Assembly (NCBI GenBank): GCA_002473165.1
Contig: DKSD01000070.1
Coordinates: 1 to 40,969 of the forward strand
DNA from: Succinatimonas sp. UBA7265
GTDB taxonomy: Bacteria > Pseudomonadota > Gammaproteobacteria > Enterobacterales > Succinivibrionaceae
Length of the DNA: 40,969 bases
Direction of reading: 5' to 3'
In this document: one piece after another, positions 32,741 through 40,907 of the stretch
Numbering within the stretch: the first letter of the stretch is position 1
Layout: each line of letters begins with the position of its first letter
The notes under the pieces: generated by a model
What the model was told of the DNA's origin: nothing
Seen by the model: the letters and a program-made list of their open reading frames with translations, nothing else
Databases searched by the model: none
Translations under genes and position numbers: made by a program

Positions 32741-34249
32741 ATGAACACATTAAACCTGACAAACAAACCGGAATGCAAAAGCGCTCTCCCGATCCGGGCC
32801 ATCCAGTTCGGCGAGGGCAATTTTTTAAGGGGCTTCCTCGACTGGATGCTCTTTAAGCTCAATCAAAAGGGGCTGTTCAACGGCCGCGTCATGGTCGTGC
32901 AGCCCACGCCGCGCGGGCGCGTCATCCCCAAGCTTTCCGCCCAGGACGGGTTGTACACCGTGCTGCTGCACGGCTTTGAGGACGGCAAAAACCTCGAGGA
33001 GCGCGATGTCGTCAACACCATCGGCGACTGGGCCAACCCTTATGAGGACGCCGGCTGGGCCAGGCTTTTAAAAGCCGCCGCCTCCCCTGAGGTGAAGTTC
33101 TTCTTTTCAAACACCACCGAGGCGGGCATTGTCTATGTTAAGGAGCCCAAACCTGAGGGCAAGGCTCCCGCCTCATTCCCAGGCAAGCTCACGGCGCTGT
33201 TGCATGCGCGCTTTGAGGCTTTCAAAGGGCAGGGCGCCTGCGCGGTTGCCGGCGTCACCGTCATGCCCTGCGAGCTTATAGAGGACAACGGCAAAAAGCT
33301 TTTGGAGATCGTGTTAAAGCACGCTGATGACTGGGGATATGAGAGCGAATTTAAGGCCTACCTCACCGAGGACTGCGCCTTCCTCAACACGCTTGTCGAC
33401 CGCGTGGTCTCAGGCTACCCGGTAAACGACGCCGACCGCTATGAGCAGGAGCTTGGGTACAAAGACGAGCTCATGACCTGCGGCGAGCTCTTCCACTTTC
33501 TGGCCATAGAAGGCCCGGACAGCGTCAAAGAGCTGCTGCCTTTTGAGAAGGCCGGCTTAAACGTCGTCGTGGCCCCTGACATCACGCCGTACCGCCTGCG
33601 CAAAGTGCGCATCTTAAACGGCACCCACACCTCAAACGTGCCCGCGGCGTTCCTCGCAGGCCTCGACACCGTCGATCAGATGATGTCCGATCCGCTCACC
33701 GGCAAATTCGCCCGCTCCGTGATCTACGATGAGATCATTCCGGCCGTGAAGCTTGACAAGCAGATGCTTACGGAATTTGCCGACGCCGTGGTGGCCCGTT
33801 TCTGCGATCCTTCCATGCACCACCAGCTCGCGTCGATCCTGATGAACTGCACGTCAAAGATGAAGGCGCGCGTCATCCCGTCGATCCTCGACGCCCGCTC
33901 CCAGGGCCGCCTGCCTAAGAAACTCTGCTTTGCGCTGGCCGCTTTCTTCGCGCTGTACAAAAACGCGGACGGCAGGCTGCCGGTGCAGGTGCAGCGCGCC
34001 GAGGGCAAGAGCGGCTCGTTCAATGACGATGAGTACGCCGTGAAGGTGATCTCCGAGGCCTGGAAGCGCTACCAGAAGTCCGAGCAGAGCGCCATGCTGG
34101 TCGTGAAGGCCATACTCTCTGACACGAAGCTCTGGGATCGCGATCTCTCATCAGATCTCGATCTCACCGCGCTTACGGCCAAGCTCACCCACGCCGTGAT
34201 CACAGACGGCATCAGGGCCACGATGAAAGATCTGCTGGAGCACGATTAA
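32741..34249 (+). CDS. uxaB: Tagaturonate reductase (altronate oxidoreductase)
   Basis: A 502-residue cytoplasmic NADH-dependent enzyme that interconverts D-tagaturonate and D-altronate in hexuronate breakdown. It matches E. coli UxaB along its length: IQFGEGNFLRGFLDWM at the nucleotide-binding N terminus, FFFSNTTEAGIVYV, VMPCELIEDNGKKLLEIVL, LVDRVVSGYP, the catalytic VRILNGTHTSNVPAAFLAGL, and YDEIIPAVKL. It is slightly longer than the E. coli enzyme (483). The start is ATG at 32741 with AAAGGA upstream. It is one base from uxaA, so the two are co-translated. Confidence 0.93.
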   Translation: MNTLNLTNKPECKSALPIRAIQFGEGNFLRGFLDWMLFKLNQKGLFNGRVMVVQPTPRGRVIPKLSAQDGLYTVLLHGFEDGKNLEERDVVNTIGDWANPYEDAGWARLLKAAASPEVKFFFSNTTEAGIVYVKEPKPEGKAPASFPGKLTALLHARFEAFKGQGACAVAGVTVMPCELIEDNGKKLLEIVLKHADDWGYESEFKAYLTEDCAFLNTLVDRVVSGYPVNDADRYEQELGYKDELMTCGELFHFLAIEGPDSVKELLPFEKAGLNVVVAPDITPYRLRKVRILNGTHTSNVPAAFLAGLDTVDQMMSDPLTGKFARSVIYDEIIPAVKLDKQMLTEFADAVVARFCDPSMHHQLASILMNCTSKMKARVIPSILDARSQGRLPKKLCFALAAFFALYKNADGRLPVQVQRAEGKSGSFNDDEYAVKVISEAWKRYQKSEQSAMLVVKAILSDTKLWDRDLSSDLDLTALTAKLTHAVITDGIRATMKDLLEHD

Positions 34250-34250
34250 C

Positions 34251-35735
34251 ATGCAGGCGATCGTCATTAATCCCCGGGACTGCGTCGCGGTCGCCCTTGA
34301 GGATCTCAAGGCAGGGACAGAGGTAAAACTCCCTCAGGGGGCGGTGATCCTGCAAGAGGACATCACCCGCGGCCACAAGTTTGCCCTGCGCGATCTCAAA
34401 GCAGGGGAGGGAGTCATCAAGTACGGCTTCCCGATCGGGTACGCGAAGCAGGACATCAAAAAAGGCTTTCATGTGCACACCCAGAATGTGCGCACCGGCC
34501 TTTCGGGCAAACGCGAGTACCGCTATGACAAAGTTCCGGCGGCTAAGCTGCCGTCCTCAGATCTGACTTTTGAGGGCTACGAGCGCGCGGACGGCGTCGT
34601 CGGGATCCGCAACGAACTGTGGATCCTGCCTACGGTGTTCTGCGTAAACCGCGTCTCCCAGGCGCTGGCCGATTACGCCAAATCCCGCCTTGGCGCTTTC
34701 CCGCATGTCGAGGACGCGCTGGCGCTCACCCATCCTTTCGGGTGCTCGCAGATGGGCGAGGATCAGGAAACGACGCGCAGGCTTTTGGGGGCGCTGTCGC
34801 GCCACCAGAACGCCGGCGCCGTGCTCGTGGTGGGACTGGGCTGCGAGAACAGCAACATCGGCGTCATGAAGGATTACCTCGACGCCTCCGATCCGCGCAT
34901 TCGCTTCTTAAACTGCCAGGATGTCGAGGATGAGCTTGAGGCCGGCAAGGCGCTCGTGGACGAGCTGCTCGCGTACGCCGACAAGGCGCGCCGCAGCACC
35001 CAGCCGCTCTCTAAATTGCGCATCGGCCTCAAGTGCGGCGGCTCGGACGGCCTGTCCGGGATCACCGCCAACCCGCTCATCGGCAGGGTGTCAGACCTCG
35101 TGGCCGGCTCCGGCGGCACCTCGGTCATGACCGAGGTCCCCGAGATGTTCGGCGCCGAGCAGCTGCTGATGAACCGTGCCAGGGATGAAGGGATCTTCCA
35201 AAAGACCGTCGAGCTTATAAACAACTTCAAAGGCTACTTTGAAAGCCACGGCGAGACCGTCTCCGAAAACCCGTCCCCGGGCAACAAGGCAGGCGGGATC
35301 ACCACGCTTGAGGACAAGTCATTGGGCTGCGTGCAAAAGGGCGGCACGGCGGAAGTCTCAGGCGTGCTCAGGTATACTGAACGCCTTAAAACTCCGGGCC
35401 TTAATCTGTTGCAGGCTCCGGGCAACGACGGCGTGTCCTGCACGGCCCTGGCCGCCGCGGGAGTAGATCTCATCCTCTTCTCCACCGGGCGCGGCACCCC
35501 GTTTGCGACGGTCGTTCCGACGCTTAAGATCTCCACGAACAGCGCGCTGTGGGAGAAAAAAGGCGGCAAGTGGATCGACTTTAACGCAGGCGTGCTCGCA
35601 GAAGGCGCGGACCCTCAGGAGCAGGCGCAGCTCCTTCTGAAGAAGATCTGCGCTGTCGCCTCCGGGGAGCGCTCCGTCTCCGAGGAGCGCGGCTTCCATG
35701 AAGTCGTGATCTGGAAGGACGGCGTCACGCTCTGA
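34251..35735 (+). CDS. uxaA: Altronate dehydratase
   Basis: A 494-residue cytoplasmic iron-dependent dehydratase turning D-altronate into 2-keto-3-deoxy-D-gluconate. It has the small N-terminal SAF-like domain (about 1-90, LPQGAVILQEDITRGHKFAL) and the large C-terminal domain with YERADGVVGIRNELWILPTV, HPFGCSQMGEDQETT, VVGLGCENSN, LKCGGSDGLSGITANP and LLQAPGNDGVSCTALAAAG. Length equals E. coli UxaA (495). It completes the route from hexonate to KDG; the KDG kinase and aldolase are not in this window. A 12-base-stem terminator follows the stop. Confidence 0.95.
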   Translation: MQAIVINPRDCVAVALEDLKAGTEVKLPQGAVILQEDITRGHKFALRDLKAGEGVIKYGFPIGYAKQDIKKGFHVHTQNVRTGLSGKREYRYDKVPAAKLPSSDLTFEGYERADGVVGIRNELWILPTVFCVNRVSQALADYAKSRLGAFPHVEDALALTHPFGCSQMGEDQETTRRLLGALSRHQNAGAVLVVGLGCENSNIGVMKDYLDASDPRIRFLNCQDVEDELEAGKALVDELLAYADKARRSTQPLSKLRIGLKCGGSDGLSGITANPLIGRVSDLVAGSGGTSVMTEVPEMFGAEQLLMNRARDEGIFQKTVELINNFKGYFESHGETVSENPSPGNKAGGITTLEDKSLGCVQKGGTAEVSGVLRYTERLKTPGLNLLQAPGNDGVSCTALAAAGVDLILFSTGRGTPFATVVPTLKISTNSALWEKKGGKWIDFNAGVLAEGADPQEQAQLLLKKICAVASGERSVSEERGFHEVVIWKDGVTL

Positions 35736-35751
35736 CGCGCTTAAGAAACCT

Positions 35752-35783
35752 AAGGGCCCGCGGCTTAAACCGCGGGCCCTTTT
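35752..35783 (+). terminator. Terminator of the hexonate operon
   Basis: AAGGGCCCGCGG, loop CTTAAA, CCGCGGGCCCTT then TT; a perfect 12-base stem lying between the convergent uxaA and slyX genes. It may act in both directions. Confidence 0.88.
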
Positions 35784-35792
35784 GCGTCTGCC

Positions 35793-36020
35793 TTAATAAT
35801 GCGGCGGCGGCACTTCGTCCTTCTCGTCGCGCGTGGCGTAAGGATCGCCCACCTTCTGCCACAGCATGCGGAAATTCTGTTTGAGCTCTGAGAGCTCGCG
35901 CTGCAGCGCGCTGATCTCCTGTCCCTGCTCGTCGCACTGGCCCTCAAGCCAGGCGATCTTCTCCTCAAGCCCCTGGATGCGGTCTTTTTGCGCGCAGCCG
36001 CGGCGGGTTGTTCCTGCCAT
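35793..36020 (-). CDS. slyX: SlyX-family protein
   Basis: A 75-residue acidic coiled-coil protein (KIAWLEGQCDEQGQEISALQ, then RELSELKQNFRMLWQKV) ending with the SlyX hallmark PPPHY. Length matches E. coli SlyX (72). Its function is not established; in enterobacteria it lies by slyD. The ATG at 36020 follows AGGAGGG at the right distance and gives MAGTTRRG; the upstream in-frame ATG at 36044 would lack such a site. Confidence 0.88.
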   Translation of the reverse strand: MAGTTRRGCAQKDRIQGLEEKIAWLEGQCDEQGQEISALQRELSELKQNFRMLWQKVGDPYATRDEKDEVPPPHY

Positions 36021-36398
36021 GATCCCTCCTGAAATTTTCGTCAATGATAGCGCCGCAGAGGCAAAGAAAAATATGAAACGCCGGCTTTTGGTTTTTCGGC
36101 GTTTTTAGACTATTTATGATGCTTAATAACAGGTTAGTTACTGATAACTTGCAACTTTTTACTTTTTGAATGTTTAAGTAGCTGTTTGAAGTTAAACTAA
36201 AAATAGCTATTAGCTCAAGCTAATTTCGGTAAGTTGGAACTAATTAGCCTTGGTTAACTCAATTTGTTGTTTTATTTTGTGAATATCCAGTGAATTTAAC
36301 CGGAATTTAACGAGAACGTGCTGTGGCGGCATCTGAATGCCCGGCGTTTTTTGCGTTAGAATTGATGATTAGCTTAGGCTTACTCACTTGAGGATCGC
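36021..36398. other. AT-rich divergent intergenic region with inverted repeats
   Basis: From about 36100 to 36310 the DNA is far more AT-rich than anything else in the window. It carries short symmetrical elements: AATAGCTATT (36202-36211), ATTAGCT-CA-AGCTAAT (36209-36224) and CTAATTAG near 36241. A TAGAAT at 36357-36362 is a candidate -10 for the plus-strand metal operon. No gene is supported; it reads as a promoter/operator region or a silencer-type (H-NS-like) target. Confidence 0.5.
36209..36224. repeat. Inverted repeat ATTAGCT-CA-AGCTAAT
   Basis: Perfect 7-base arms separated by two bases in the AT-rich region between slyX and the P-type ATPase operon; overlaps the palindrome AATAGCTATT. 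A plausible operator for a dimeric regulator of the metal-ATPase genes. Confidence 0.45.
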
Positions 36399-36698
36399 AT
36401 GTCGGTTTCCGCAGTCATTTCATCCTTGCTTCCCAAGTCGCTGAAGGTCAGCGCATTTTTCAGCCAGGTCAAGGTAGCCCATTTCAACGAAGGACGCGTG
36501 CGCGTCATTTATGACGCGCTGCGCCATGACGACGATCTGTACCGCAGCGTCTGCGGCGCGCTGGATGGCATTGCGGAAATCACCTCCTGGAAGATCAGCA
36601 GGATCACCGGCTCTGTGACCATAAATTACGATCCCGCGCGCATCGAAGCGGGATCGTTCCTGGAACAGCTTATAGACGGCGCCCGCGCGCGGGCCTGA
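36399..36698 (+). CDS. Small HMA-like (ferredoxin-fold) protein
   Basis: A 99-residue protein with a beta-alpha-beta layout of a heavy-metal-associated domain (VKVAHFNEGRVRVIYDAL, ITSWKISRITGSVTINYDP) but without the metal-binding CxxC. Such HMA_2-type domains are encoded beside P1B-like ATPases in several bacteria. The only cysteine is at 52. An N-terminal segment of about 25 residues is mildly hydrophobic. RBS GAGG, start ATG 36399. First gene of a five-gene unit ending at 40043; metal binding is not shown by the sequence. Confidence 0.75.
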   Translation: MSVSAVISSLLPKSLKVSAFFSQVKVAHFNEGRVRVIYDALRHDDDLYRSVCGALDGIAEITSWKISRITGSVTINYDPARIEAGSFLEQLIDGARARA

Positions 36699-36725
36699 GC
36701 AGCATTCGGAAAAAGGAAAAGAGCA

Positions 36726-37319
36726 ATGCCACACATACCCGGTTATTCATTTGGTTTATCTTTAGGCCGCGCCGTCAGGGAAAAACTTTTTTCCAATGAC
36801 GGCATGGTGATCGCCCACCGCACCCGCGGCAGGCGCCGTTACATCTGCCTGGCGCTCAAGGACAACGCGGACGCCTGCGCGGAACTTGAACGCATCCTCA
36901 GGACGTTTCCGGGGATGCTCAGCGTGCGCGTCAGCCCGATCTTAGGCTCGGTGACCGTCACCTACAACCAAAGCGAACGCAACATCAACGCGCTTTTTGA
37001 CGCGCTCTCCCATGAGATCGCCGGCAAGCACGCAGTGCAGGAGGAGACGCTGATCCCGACGCCGGCGCTGCGGGCAGGCGACGCCCTAAATGACACGTTC
37101 CGCGCTTTAAGGCGCAACGTGGGCAGGTTCTTCAACCACACCGAGCCGGCATTCTTTATCCGCATGGCCGGGCTGGGACTTTTGATCTACGGCATCAAAT
37201 GTGTCGTCATCAACGGCGATCGCCCGGCCGGCCCGCAGTTATTCCTGTGGGGGCTGGCGCTTTTGGCCCGCCCGTCCCATCCGGATCCCAAGCCTTTGCC
37301 CGAACCGGCCGAAGCCTGA
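36726..37319 (+). CDS. HMA-like protein with C-terminal membrane segment
   Basis: A 197-residue protein. Residues about 28-105 repeat the HMA-like pattern of the preceding gene (AHRTRGRRRYICLALKD, VRVSPILGSVTVTYNQSERN) again without CxxC. Hydrophobic stretches at about 143-160 (FFIRMAGLGLLIYGIKCVVI) and 169-181 (PQLFLWGLALLARP) suggest a membrane hairpin. It is likely a membrane-tethered partner of the ATPase encoded next. The spacing is 27 bases from the first gene and 29 to the ATPase. No family name beyond HMA_2-like is offered. Confidence 0.75.
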   Translation: MPHIPGYSFGLSLGRAVREKLFSNDGMVIAHRTRGRRRYICLALKDNADACAELERILRTFPGMLSVRVSPILGSVTVTYNQSERNINALFDALSHEIAGKHAVQEETLIPTPALRAGDALNDTFRALRRNVGRFFNHTEPAFFIRMAGLGLLIYGIKCVVINGDRPAGPQLFLWGLALLARPSHPDPKPLPEPAEA

Positions 37320-37348
37320 GAAACATGCGTTTTTTGGAGCTGTGAATC

Positions 37349-39520
37349 ATGAAAACCATCAGAGTCCCTCTGCCGTCGCTGAGCCTTGATTATCACGCCT
37401 GCGGCCTGGCCGAGGCGCAAATGCGCGCCCGCAGCGGCGTGCTCTCATGCTATATCGGCAAGGGCTATGCGAAGGTTACGCTTGAAGACGGCGGCGCCGC
37501 CCCCTGCGCCGCAGCGGTGCTCGCGCTCTCAAAGCTTTTGGGCGTTGAGTTCTCTCGCGGTGCGGTAGATCTGGCGCGCGGCGGCAAGGAGATGCTGGCC
37601 CCGCGCCGTCAGGCCAATGCCGACATCGACGAGGATTTCCGCGGCCACCGCCGCAGCGCGCTGATCTCGCTGGGCTTCTTCGTGCTCTTTGAGATCATGA
37701 GGCGCACAAGCCCCGCGACGTTCGCGGCCACGACCGCGTGGCGCGCCGCCGCGGTGCTCATCATGTCCTCGCAGCTCATAAAAAGCGGTGTGGGGCAGGC
37801 TTTCAAGGAGCGCCGCCCCAACGCTGACACGCTCACGGTTACGGCCGTGCTGGCATCGGTGGCTGCCGGCAAGCCTGAGTCGTCGCTGACGCTTTTGACG
37901 CTGTCAAACTGCGCCGAGATGCTCACAACGCTGGCCGCCCGCCGCGCCCGCAGCAATATTTCCAAGCTCGTGGCGCTCGATGTGCGCGAGGTGTGGATCG
38001 TCGATGAGCACGGCCTGGAGCGCAAGGTGCCCATTGAGGACGTCAAACCCGGCATGACGGTGACGGTGCACACGGGCGAGAAGATCTGCGTCGACGGCAT
38101 CGTCACCTCAGGCAGCGCCGCGGTTGATCAGGCCGCGATCACCGGCGAATCTGTGCCCGTTGCCAAAAAGACCGGCGACAAAGCCTGGGCCGGCACGGTC
38201 GTGAGCCTGGGTGAACTGACGCTGCGCGCCGAGCGCGTCGGCGATGACACCTCGCTCTCGCGTATCGTGCACATGGTCGAGGACGCCTCGAACCGCCGCG
38301 CCCCGGTGCAGAACTACGCTGACACCATGGCCACGGCTTTGGTTCCGGTGTCGTTCCTCGCCGCCGTGATCGTCTACCTGGCAACCCGCGACATCCAGCG
38401 CGTGCTCAACATGCTGTTCATAGATTTCAGCTGCGGCCTCAAGCTGTCGACTGCCACGGCGATCTCGGCGGCCATCAGCCGCGCGGCGCGCTCGGGCATC
38501 CTCGTCAAGGGCGGCAGTTTTATCGAGGAGGCCTCGAACATCGACACGGTGATCCTCGACAAGACCGGCACCATCACCCGCGGCCGCCCGGCGATTGTCA
38601 ACATCACTACCGCTGAGGGCGTGAACGCTGACACCGTGCTGCGCCTGGCCGCGTCAGCCGAGATGCACTCATCTCATCCGATGGCCGTGTCCATCCTCGA
38701 TGAAGTCAAAAAACGCAAACTGGAGATCCCTGAACACAAGGACACGAAGACTGTCGTCGCGCGCGGCATCCTCGCGCACATTGGCCCGGTTGACGATTTC
38801 AAGGGCGGGCAGGTGCTGGTGGGCTCGAAAGTCTTTATGGCCGAGCACAAAGTGCGCGGCATGATCGAGCCTAAAAAGTCCAGCCCGACCGGATCGTTTA
38901 TATACATCTCAGGAGCTGGCAGGTTCCTCGGAGTGCTGGAGATCGACGATCCGCTGCGCCCGGACTTCAAGCGCGCCATCAACCGCCTGCGCTACAGCGG
39001 CGTCGAGGAGATCTGCATGCTCACAGGCGACAACAAAGCCACGGCTGCAGCGATCGCCTCCCACCTGGGGCTTGACGATTTCCGCGCCGAGGTCATGCCC
39101 GAGGATAAGGCCAGCTTTGTGGCCAGGGCGCAGAGCCAGGGCAACGTGCTCATGGTCGGCGACGGCATCAACGACGCGCCGGCGCTTGCCTACGCTGACA
39201 TTGGCGTGGCCATGGGCACAGGCTGCACGGACACGGCTATGGAGTCAGCGGATGTGACCATCAACTCAGAGGATCCTTTAAAGCTTCCGGAGTTCATCGG
39301 CATAGGCAGGCAGACCATGAAACTCGTGCATGAGAATTTCCGCGTCACCATCGCGGTGAACACTGTGGCGATGATGATGGGCGCGTTGGGAATGATCACC
39401 CCGCTGTGGGCGTCGGTTGTGCACAACGCCTCGACTTTAGGCGTGGTGCTCAATTCTGCCAGAGTGCTGCTGGAGCCGAAAAAGCGCCAGATCTCTCAGG
39501 GCGCTGAGAGCGCAGCGTAA
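37349..39520 (+). CDS. P1B-type (heavy-metal) ATPase with SCG instead of CPC
   Basis: A 723-residue inner-membrane pump. An N-terminal region of about 90 residues without CxxC precedes membrane helices. The actuator domain has AAITGESVPV (TGES 266-269). The phosphorylated Asp is in VILDKTGTITRG (Asp404), a histidine-proline-type nucleotide motif is in SSHPMAVSIL, and MLTGDNKATAAAIA and VGDGINDAPALA close the cytoplasmic core. Two or three helices follow (about 660-710). The metal-site helix reads IDFSCGLKLSTATAI, so the usual Cys-Pro-Cys is Ser-Cys-Gly, as in a divergent P1B subgroup near CtpC-like proteins. The metal transported is not predictable; manganese, zinc or iron efflux are the first candidates. 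RBS GGAG, start ATG 37349. Confidence 0.88.
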   Translation: MKTIRVPLPSLSLDYHACGLAEAQMRARSGVLSCYIGKGYAKVTLEDGGAAPCAAAVLALSKLLGVEFSRGAVDLARGGKEMLAPRRQANADIDEDFRGHRRSALISLGFFVLFEIMRRTSPATFAATTAWRAAAVLIMSSQLIKSGVGQAFKERRPNADTLTVTAVLASVAAGKPESSLTLLTLSNCAEMLTTLAARRARSNISKLVALDVREVWIVDEHGLERKVPIEDVKPGMTVTVHTGEKICVDGIVTSGSAAVDQAAITGESVPVAKKTGDKAWAGTVVSLGELTLRAERVGDDTSLSRIVHMVEDASNRRAPVQNYADTMATALVPVSFLAAVIVYLATRDIQRVLNMLFIDFSCGLKLSTATAISAAISRAARSGILVKGGSFIEEASNIDTVILDKTGTITRGRPAIVNITTAEGVNADTVLRLAASAEMHSSHPMAVSILDEVKKRKLEIPEHKDTKTVVARGILAHIGPVDDFKGGQVLVGSKVFMAEHKVRGMIEPKKSSPTGSFIYISGAGRFLGVLEIDDPLRPDFKRAINRLRYSGVEEICMLTGDNKATAAAIASHLGLDDFRAEVMPEDKASFVARAQSQGNVLMVGDGINDAPALAYADIGVAMGTGCTDTAMESADVTINSEDPLKLPEFIGIGRQTMKLVHENFRVTIAVNTVAMMMGALGMITPLWASVVHNASTLGVVLNSARVLLEPKKRQISQGAESAA

Positions 39521-39564
39521 GAATTTTTAACAACCGGGGTTGCGGCCCCGCAAGGAGATGAACG

Positions 39565-39825
39565 ATGTTCAATTTCAGCACTAACGTAGTGGTCGGTGTT
39601 GTCGCCGGCGTGGTTGTCGGTGCGGTTGCAGCCAAGTACTGCAACGATCACAAGGAAGAGATTTCCGCCAAGCTAAAAGAACTGCGCAAGGGCACGCTTT
39701 TCACCAAAGACAGCGGTGAAGCCGGCGCTGCCACGGAAATGACGCTCGAGGAACTCGAGAGCCAGAAGGAGCGCTTAGAGGATCTCATCGCTGATATCCA
39801 GGCCAAAAAACAGGAGGCAAAGTAA
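39565..39825 (+). CDS. Small single-pass membrane protein with coiled coil
   Basis: An 86-residue protein: MFNFSTN, then one Gly/Val-rich membrane helix with GxxxG-type spacing (VVVGVVAGVVVGAVAAKY, about 8-25), then a charged helical tail (LEELESQKERLEDLIADIQA). RBS AAGGAG, start ATG 39565; the stop overlaps the next ATG by one base. It shares the MFNF start and helix design with the next gene. Small one-helix proteins beside P1B ATPases (for example PacL proteins next to mycobacterial CtpC) act as assembly or chaperone partners; a similar role is inferred here. Confidence 0.8.
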   Translation: MFNFSTNVVVGVVAGVVVGAVAAKYCNDHKEEISAKLKELRKGTLFTKDSGEAGAATEMTLEELESQKERLEDLIADIQAKKQEAK

Positions 39826-40043
39826 TGTTTAATTTTTTAACTTCAAAGACCTTTTTAGGTTTTGCCGCAGGCGTGGTGATCGGCGCGGTCGGCTACAAGC
39901 TCGTTGCTGACAAGAAGATCAACCCCAAGGCGCTGCAGCGCACTGTGTCCGATCTCGCCTCAAAATTTGCAGGCGGCGGCAACGGGAATGGCAACGGCAA
40001 TGCCGGCAGCCAGGGCCGCGGCGGCCACGGCAAAAAAGCCTAA
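39825..40043 (+). CDS. Small single-pass membrane protein with Gly/Asn-rich tail
   Basis: A 72-residue protein starting MFNFLTSKTFLGFAAGVVIG with one membrane helix (about 8-25), a short amphipathic helix (PKALQRTVSDLASKFAG), and a low-complexity tail of GNGNGN type ending GRGGHGKKA. It overlaps the preceding stop (TAATG) and is its evident paralogue in the first 25 residues. The tail contains one His and no Cys, so a metal-binding role through the tail is not evident. Last gene before a terminator. Confidence 0.8.
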   Translation: MFNFLTSKTFLGFAAGVVIGAVGYKLVADKKINPKALQRTVSDLASKFAGGGNGNGNGNAGSQGRGGHGKKA

Positions 40044-40057
40044 GCCACGGGCTTCTA

Positions 40058-40100
40058 AAGAACCCGTGCTGTCATAAGTGACGGCGCGGGTTCTTTGTTT
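40058..40100 (+). terminator. Terminator of the P1B ATPase operon
   Basis: AAGAACCCG (40058-40066) and CGGGTTCTT (40087-40095) with a 20-base loop, then TGTTTT. A shorter alternative pairing with ACGGG upstream is possible. Confidence 0.8.
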
Positions 40101-40236
40101 TAAGGAGGCTTGACGGCTAAGGCAGGGACGCCATTTCTCGCAGAGCGCAAAATCCGCTTTTTACGCGGAGGCCTGCCAAATGCCGGTCGCTGAGGCTACA
40201 ATTTTTGCAGAGTATCAGGCAAAAGGAGCTTTTAGC

Positions 40237-40764
40237 ATGTCGGCAAACGAGCGCGTTGACATAGTCAATGAGAAAGATGAAGTGATCGACACGGTGCCGC
40301 GGCACGTGATGCGGGAGCGGCACCTGGCGCATCGGGCGTCGTACATGGCCGTGCGCCGCGGCGACGGCCGGTATTTAATTGAGATCCGCACGCTCACCAA
40401 GGATTACGCGCCCGGAAAGCTCGATGCCTGCGTGGGCGGGGTGATGCAGCATGCGGAGATCCCGTCGGAGTCGGCAAGGCGCGAACTCATGGAAGAGGTG
40501 GGGATAGATGCCGCAAAAGCCGGCAATGCCATAGCTGATCTGGGGAAGCTGCGCATCCCTTATCAGGACGGGGTGCATTTTTTGTACGGCTATCTTTACC
40601 TGGTGACCTCCGATCAGCTCACCGTGCGCCAGCGCGAAGAGGTGTCGGGGGTGATGTTTCTCACCGAAGGCGAGGTCAATAAGCTTTTTTCCCAGTGCAG
40701 TTATGACTCAGTGATCGCTTTTAAGGAAATTCTGGAGCGGGCCCGGGAGCGCGGCTTGCTCTGA
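40237..40764 (+). CDS. Nudix hydrolase, YfcD-like
   Basis: A 175-residue cytoplasmic Nudix protein. The Nudix box is complete: GGVMQHAEIPSESARREL followed by MEEVGI (GX5EX7REUXEEXGU), which binds magnesium and cleaves nucleoside-diphosphate-linked substrates. The N-terminal VDIVNEKDEVIDTVPRHVMR resembles E. coli YfcD and the isopentenyl-diphosphate isomerase branch; the substrate is unknown. The ATG at 40237 is chosen for AAAAGGAG upstream; an upstream in-frame ATG at 40180 lacks one. It stands alone, with terminators before it and an AT-rich spacer after. Confidence 0.9.
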   Translation: MSANERVDIVNEKDEVIDTVPRHVMRERHLAHRASYMAVRRGDGRYLIEIRTLTKDYAPGKLDACVGGVMQHAEIPSESARRELMEEVGIDAAKAGNAIADLGKLRIPYQDGVHFLYGYLYLVTSDQLTVRQREEVSGVMFLTEGEVNKLFSQCSYDSVIAFKEILERARERGLL

Positions 40765-40861
40765 TATGGAAGATTTTGAAGATAAAAACATTTTAAATCA
40801 TTGAATAAACCTCCGCCGTGCAAATGTCGGAATTTTGGAAACACGTTTTTTTTCCATTTGC

Positions 40862-40867
40862 TATGCT
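40862..40867 (+). promoter_or_regulatory. Candidate extended -10 ahead of the last gene
   Basis: TGC followed by TATGCT forms an extended -10 about 41 bases before the ATG at 40908. Just upstream, GGAAA-CACG-TTTTTTTTCC and GCAAATG/CATTTGC form a nested inverted repeat that may be a weak terminator for the Nudix gene. Confidence 0.35.
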
Positions 40868-40907
40868 TTGCCGTCCTTTAAATCCAACCTAAAATCGGAG
40901 CAAGAGC

